DNA of 64,000 nt, taken from the NCBI GenBank assembly GCA_016271365.2, contig JADMNL010000022.1:221812501-221876500 (forward strand), in the 5' to 3' direction. This document shows positions 58,985 through 64,000 of the stretch, in pieces. Numbering within the stretch: the first letter of the stretch is position 1; each line of letters begins with the position of its first letter. The translations under genes and the position numbers were made by a program. Under the pieces are notes generated by a model. The model did not search any database. It was not told the DNA's origin and saw nothing but the letters and a program-made list of their open reading frames with translations. This stretch comes from Neoceratodus forsteri. Taxonomy: Eukaryota; Chordata; Ceratodontiformes; Ceratodontidae.

Positions 58985-60415
58985 ACATAGAAACATAGAA
59001 ACATAGAATTTGACAGCAGATAAGGACCGCTTGGCCCACCCAGACTGCCCATTTCCCTACCTAATGGATAAGCTGCAGATCCTAGTTAACCAGCAGCCTA
59101 TTTCTTCCTACCCCCACCCACTAGCATTGCCTTATGACTGTCCCATGCATGCTTGAATTCCACCACTGTTTTTGACTCCACAACCTCCTCCGGAAGGCCA
59201 TTCCATGCATCCACAACCCTCTCTGTGAAAAAATACTTCCTTAAATTACCTCTGAGCCGCCCATCTTCAAATTGTGCCCCTTGTTCTTGCACACCTTTTT
59301 TTGAAAGATGCTACCCTCTTGACTTTGTTGATTCCCTTGAGGTACTTGAAAGTTTATCATGTCCCCCCCTCTCCTCCTTCCTTTCCTCGAGATATACATA
59401 TTAAGCTCTTTAAGTCTCTCTTCATATGTCTTCTGGTCAGACCTTCACCATTTTAGTTGCCGCCTCTGGACAGCTTCCATCCTGTCTATGTCTTTATGGA
59501 GACTGGGTCTCCAGAACTGCCTGAGTACTCCAGATGGGGTCTGACCAGCTGTCTGTACAGAGGGATAATAACTTCCTGTTTTCTACTGGTGATGCCTCCC
59601 TATGTATCCCAGTATCCCCAGCCCTCCTTGCTGCCTATCACATTGCTTGCCACCTTTAGGTCATCTGATATGACTACCCCAGGTCCCTTTCCATTTTTGT
59701 TGTTGTTAGTATCTCACCCCCCATTGTGTACTCTTCCCTTGGGTTTTTGTTTCCAAGGTGCATTACCTTGCACTTCTTAGCATTGAATCTAAGCTGCCAT
59801 ACATTTGACCATTCCTCTAACGTTACCAAGTCCCTTCTCATCCTTTCCACCCCACCCTGTGCATCAACTCTGTTGCAATCTTTGTGTCATCTGCAAAGAG
59901 ACATACTTTTCCTTCCAGTCCCTCTGCAATGTCGCTTATAAAGACATTGAAGAGGACCGGTCCTAATACTGAACCCCGATGCTACCCCACTAGCAACCCC
60001 CTTTCTTCAGAGGGACCCATTTACATTACTCTCTGTGTCCTATTCTCCAGCCAATTCTTTACCAAGGCTGTCATCTTGGGACCCACTCCCAGGCTGGCTA
60101 ACGTATATTAATCTTTTGTGTGGGACTGAGTCAAATATCTTGCTAAAGTCTAGGTAGGCCATGTCCACAGCCCCTCCCTGATCTACTACTTTGGTCACCC
60201 AGTCAAAGAAATCTATCAGATTCATCTGGCATGACCTTCCCACTGTGAATCCATGCTGCCTTGGGTCCTGTGCCCCTCTGGCCTCTAGATACTCGACAAT
60301 TCTTTTCTTCAGAAGTGATTCCATCATTTTCCCTATCACTGAGGTTAAACTAACAGGTCTGTAGTTTCCTGCTTCTGCCTTGCTCCCACTTTTGTGAAGG
60401 GGAATCACATCTGCC
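58985..60415 (-). mobile_element. CR1 LINE, copy G, 5'-truncated
   Basis: The copy matches CR1-B closely from RT to tail, including IPLHKSGSKAEAGNYRPVSL and QHGFTVGRSCQMNLIDFFDW (60408-60040) and FFTERVVDAWNGLPEEVV (59292-59098). It ends with three TTTCTATG-type units at 58985-59010. It breaks off at about 60415. Its joining to CR1-F suggests insertion into that older copy. Frameshifts are frequent. Confidence 0.88.
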
Positions 60416-60419
60416 CTAC

Positions 60420-61000
60420 TGCCCTATTGTACTGCACAACTGCAATGATCCTTCCTTCCTTTACTATTTGCCTGTTTAAACTTCCTGTATTCCTAATGTC
60501 TTGTTTGTACTCTCATTGTATTCCTTCCTCTCCCTTTTACTTGCCTGAAACTTATTTGTTGTCCTACCTCAGAGAGGTTGTCTCTTGTTTTCCCTTTTCT
60601 AACCCACCTACCTGTACTTAACTTGCCCTGGGTGTCTACTACTCATACCCACTTGCCTGACATTTACTACCCTACCCTTTTGCTTGCCTGAAACTTGTTT
60701 GCTACCCTGCTCTAGATAGGGTGTTTCTTATTTTCTCTCTATTAACCCCCCCCAAGGTACCTGTACCTACCTTGCTATACCAATCTGTAGCTACCTTCTC
60801 TGTTGTGGGTTATACCAGTAAACTGTAATCACTCATGTACTTTCTCACAACTTGGTCTGGTGTTCCCCCTGCAGAGTGTCCTGCAGAGATTAGACTATCT
60901 GCTGACACTCTGCAGATGGTCCTGCATCAGATGCTCCACTCCTGTTCTGTCCCACTCATGCGATGGGACAGAAACATGATGGGACATGCTGGGAAAGCTG
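60420..61000. repeat. Diverged tandem duplication, 143-bp spacing
   Basis: CTTTTACTTGCCTGAAACTT near 60534 and CTTTTGCTTGCCTGAAACTT near 60677 open two related stretches of about 75-140 bp. No gene seen. Confidence 0.6.
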
Positions 61001-61549
61001 GATTTAAGCACCCAGCAAGGCTTCCTGACGAGATCTGATTGTCTCTTTGCAGTCATGGGGTGCTGACATCCTCCTCACCTTCTAATATGGCTCCTGTTTC
61101 ATTCCTGTTGCTCCCTGTAATCTTGCCCCATTCCTGTAGGCAGGAAAGTGCAGCGATGTACAGCTTGAATCAGCAAGAAAACAGCTCACTGCCACACCCT
61201 CTCTGCTGAAGTGCAGCTCTGACCTAACTGCCCAAATGTGCTCAGAGATGTAACAAACACAGCAATCTAAGCACCCAGCAAGACTTCCCGATGAGACCAG
61301 ACTGACTTTCAGCAGTCATGTGATGCTGATGTTCTCCTTCACTTCGAATGTTGTTCATGTTTCTTTCTTGTTGTTTTTGTCTACTCTTGCCACCTTCCTA
61401 TAATTAAGAAAGTGCAGTAATTTACAGCTTGAAACAACACAGAAACTGCTCACCATCGGATCCTCCTCACTGAGGCACCACTCTGACCTTGCAGCCTGAA
61501 TGCATTCTAAGATGTAACAAACACAGCAATGCAGCCTCTTTGCTGGCAA

Positions 61550-61692
61550 GGAGAGTATATTTGAAACATTTCTTTAAATATGGGTGAATAAAGTTTCAAC
61601 AGTTCTCAATTTCTTCCCATACAGTGCATAAGGGACCAGTTTCATTCCTTATCCTGCAGTGCCATCCTGTGGCCATTGTTTCCCTCCCATTT
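61550..61692. repeat. Dispersed repeat R1, copy 2
   Basis: GGTGAATAAAGTTTCAACAG and TTTCATTCCTTATCC match 25255-25398 in the same orientation. Confidence 0.75.
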
Positions 61693-61699
61693 AAAGAAA

Positions 61700-61830
61700 A
61701 TCCCATTGAATACAACTGTATACGTGTTTTACTTATTTAATCTGGTTCTGTTCTACAGAGTTTGAGTTATTATATTCATGTCATATGATGTTCCACAGAT
61801 GCGCAGAGACTGATATTGCATTAAAAATTG
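61700..61830. repeat. Dispersed repeat R2, copy 2
   Basis: TCTGTTCTACAGAGTTTGAG and ATTCATGTCATATGATGTTC match 33838-33970 in the opposite orientation. Confidence 0.65.
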
Positions 61831-62169
61831 CCAAAACGAATTAGAAAAATCACAATAAATTTCAGGCCATGCAGTATACATCCAGGGGCCTTAAGGGTTA
61901 AGCAACCAGCAAGACTTTCTGATGACTGATTGCCTCTCAGTGGGAACATGGTGCACACCTCCTCCTCCCCTTCTAATGTAGCTCTGGTGTCTTTCCTGTT
62001 GCTCCATTTGCTCTTGCCCTCTTCCTGTAGGTAAGACAGTAAAGTGATTTACCACTGAAAGCAGCAAGGAAACAGCTCACCTCTGTGCCTCCCCTGCTGA
62101 AGCACCATTTCTATCTTGTGGTTCAAATCCTACTGAACAGCATACTAAACTGTAACTCTGCAAACAGAA

Positions 62170-63420
62170 GGGCTAGGTAATTATTTTTTTAGTAATACTT
62201 GGAGTCAGATCAACACTGAAATGTCATATAGATTTACCTTGGAAGTACTAAAATACTGGAAATGCACATTTCCTATATTGATACACCATGAATGCATTTC
62301 TACCATATTCACCAAAAGGAGTAGTTTCAGTTAACCAGTATAGTATGAATATACTGTACTTATGCCATATTCATAGTAACAATACACTTATAGTATGTTG
62401 ACAAAAATATATTTTTCAACATTTCTGGGCTGGCTGTATAGTGCTACATGGTGAGGTAAGATTGTGGGTCAAGCCCCAAGCTCAGGATAATTGGAGCCCA
62501 TACCAGTTGAAGGATGACAGAGATGCATTTCTCCTGAGGCAGGGTTGCCTGGGCTTCAGTACTACAGCAGCTTCTGGTGGTGATCGATCTGATAGTAGAG
62601 TTCTGCAAAAATGTCAAATTCTGCTTTGGAAAGAATTCTAAGGAATTTTGGTAATTCTGCGTAATTGATCTTTGCCTAATTCCATGTAATTCTATTGGAA
62701 GCAGAATTCTGAAATTCTAGAAATAGTTCTAAAATAGTAGACTAGCAATTTGTATTTCATGTAAATTGTGGCAACATTAATCATTGTTCACGTTAAAAAG
62801 CTTTCAGAGTTCCATGGAATTTAGGGGAAAAAAAATTGTCTTTCCAACTAAATTCTTCTGTTGGTGCTCTGCATTTTGCACAGCTCTCTACCTGCTAGAG
62901 ATGCACCTGACCACACTGGTGATCAAATACTGGTTTTGATCTCCCCCCACCAGGGGCAGCAATATGTGTAGCCATGTGGGAACAGGTGTGAGCATATAGA
63001 CGCCTGCATAAATGGCCTCACTTGGTGCCCAAGAGGATGGTCCCCCACCCTTACATGCCACCAGGCCCCATCACATACTGGCTTTGCAACAAAATGGTAG
63101 CGATGGTGTTAATACCACAGGGGACATGAAGCACTGCTGGGCAGCCAACCTCTCATACCAGACCAACAAATAGCTGTGCGCTCACACCTGTTTGACCAGC
63201 CTCAGAGAATTGCAACACAGGCCCATGATTTATTCTCTTCATTTTTACTAAAGTGCCACTGAGGTAAGGTGCATAACTAGTAAATCTACTGGCAAATCCA
63301 GGGAGCCTCAGACTCACAGACTACTGCCCCAACTAGTATTGTGTGAAACTGAAATATTTTGCCCTGTGAAATATTTCATGACATTCGCGCATTTACCACA
63401 GCTCAGCACCATGGATGTGG
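62170..63420. other. Intergenic DNA, no gene seen
   Basis: No supported exon, RNA or repeat family. Confidence 0.35.
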
Positions 63421-63424
63421 GGGG

Positions 63425-64000
63425 GGGGTGCACTAGTCCCTTCACAAAAGAAAGGGCCTACAACAGCTTGATAAGCTCAGGGTGGACAAAGCAATGGGAC
63501 CTGATGGCATACATCCCAGGGTACTAAGGGAGCTAAGGGTGGAAATAGCAGAGCCATTATCAGAACTGTTTAGTGAGTCTCTTGAGCACAGGAGAGGTCC
63601 CAGAAGACTGGAGAAGGGCTCATGTGATCCCGCTCCACTCAAATGGTAGCAGGGAGGAGGCAGGGAACTACAGACCAGTCAGTCTTACCTCAGTAGTGGG
63701 CAAGATTATGGAGGAACTCCTTAAGGAAAGGACAGTGCAACACCTGGAATCCATAGGAGCACAGGATCCAAGACAGCAAGTGTTTACAACAGGAAGGTCC
63801 TGCCAAACTAATCTCATAGATTTCTTTGACTGGGTAACCAGAGTGGTGGACCAAGGGGGAGCAGTTGATGTCACCTACCTTGACTTCAGCAAAGCTTTCA
63901 ATACTGTTCCACATAGAAGATTGATTAATAACTGGGTAGGCTTGGAGTGGGCCAGAAGTTGGTCAACTGGGTTTTAAACTGGTTGATAGGCAGAAAACAG
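63425..64000 (+). mobile_element. CR1 LINE, copy H, running off the window
   Basis: The only coding CR1 copy on the plus strand. It is 5'-truncated at about 63425, starting in the RT front, and continues past the window end. Confidence 0.88.
63425..64000 (+). pseudogene. CR1-H reverse transcriptase part
   Basis: The frame begins SPFTKERAYNSL and KLRVDKAMGPDGIHPRVLRE (63430-63540), shifts near 63590, then runs open from 63573 to 63977 with EDWRRAHVIPLH, NYRPVSLTSVVGKIMEELL, FFDWVTRVVDQGGAVDV and the motif-A aspartate in YLDFSKAFNTVPH. Motif C (FADD) would lie beyond the window. One frameshift near the start and a break near 63925 (RRLINNWVGLE, where copies A and B have a longer linker) show it is damaged. 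It belongs to a third CR1 subfamily, differing from A and B at many residues. Confidence 0.85.

Larger units (their letters stand above)
61006..62165 (+). repeat. Three copies of a 265-bp repeat, one set apart
   Basis: Copies start AAGCACCCAGCAAGGCTTCC (61006), AAGCACCCAGCAAGACTTCC (61269) and AAGCAACCAGCAAGACTTTC (61900). The first two are adjacent. The third is separated by about 360 bp that holds dispersed repeats R1 and R2. Confidence 0.8.

Noticed and set aside
63442..63914. Minus-strand frames at the right edge
   Set aside because: They are complements of the plus-strand CR1-H reverse transcriptase.

Overview
This is vertebrate nuclear DNA, most likely from a tetrapod with a large, repeat-inflated genome. 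The evidence is CR1-, L1-, L2- and Penelope-type retroelements, MIR-like CORE-SINEs, long microsatellites, and one T-cell-receptor V gene segment with a textbook 23-bp recombination signal. The mix of old CR1 lineages, a fish/amphibian-style L1, a Penelope element and many fold-back elements suggests an amphibian (a caecilian-like genome) or another non-avian, non-mammalian tetrapod. That placement is inference. I see no bacterial or phage genes, no CRISPR array and no rRNA.

Host genes: the only host gene I can support is a TCR alpha/delta-type V segment on the minus strand. Its leader exon is at 13190-13241, its V exon at 12605-12918 and its RSS at 12566-12604. It has one small frameshift in framework 3, so it is called a pseudogene. 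All other coding sequence belongs to transposable elements, nearly all of it broken.

Layout. 672-10624: a three-layer nest. An element with short inverted ends (672 and 10624) is interrupted by an L1 (2148-10345) with a 19-bp target duplication, and the L1 carries a 3.2-kb fold-back element (2737-5944). 11235-15120: a MIR-like SINE, a CR1 tail, the TCR V segment, a second SINE and an L2-like tail. 16100-21840: a CR1 (minus) next to a decayed L2 (minus). 22300-27200: minisatellite, old fold-back array, a small inverted-repeat element, a tRNA-derived SINE and another CR1. 27628-30070 and 35498-40602: hairpin elements and three more copies of the fold-back element, two of them in tandem. 31703-32140: a possible solo LTR. 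33250-33837: a long SINE-like retroposon with an 18-bp target duplication. 42749-44700: a long-TIR MITE, a stop-poor degenerate repeat and a palindrome-rich repeat. 45158-50105: the 3' part of a Penelope element joined to a near-complete CR1. 50566-51413: a local duplication. 54355-60415: three CR1 copies, one sitting on the 5' end of another. 61006-62165: a three-copy repeat. 63425-64000: a plus-strand CR1 running off the window.

The most unusual structure is the fold-back family (four main copies, one diverged relative). Its core is an array of roughly 297-bp units, and each unit is two mutually inverted halves of about 148 bp, so the arrays alternate direction along their whole length. Copy number varies from 3 to 6 units between elements. 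I recognise no transposase associated with it.
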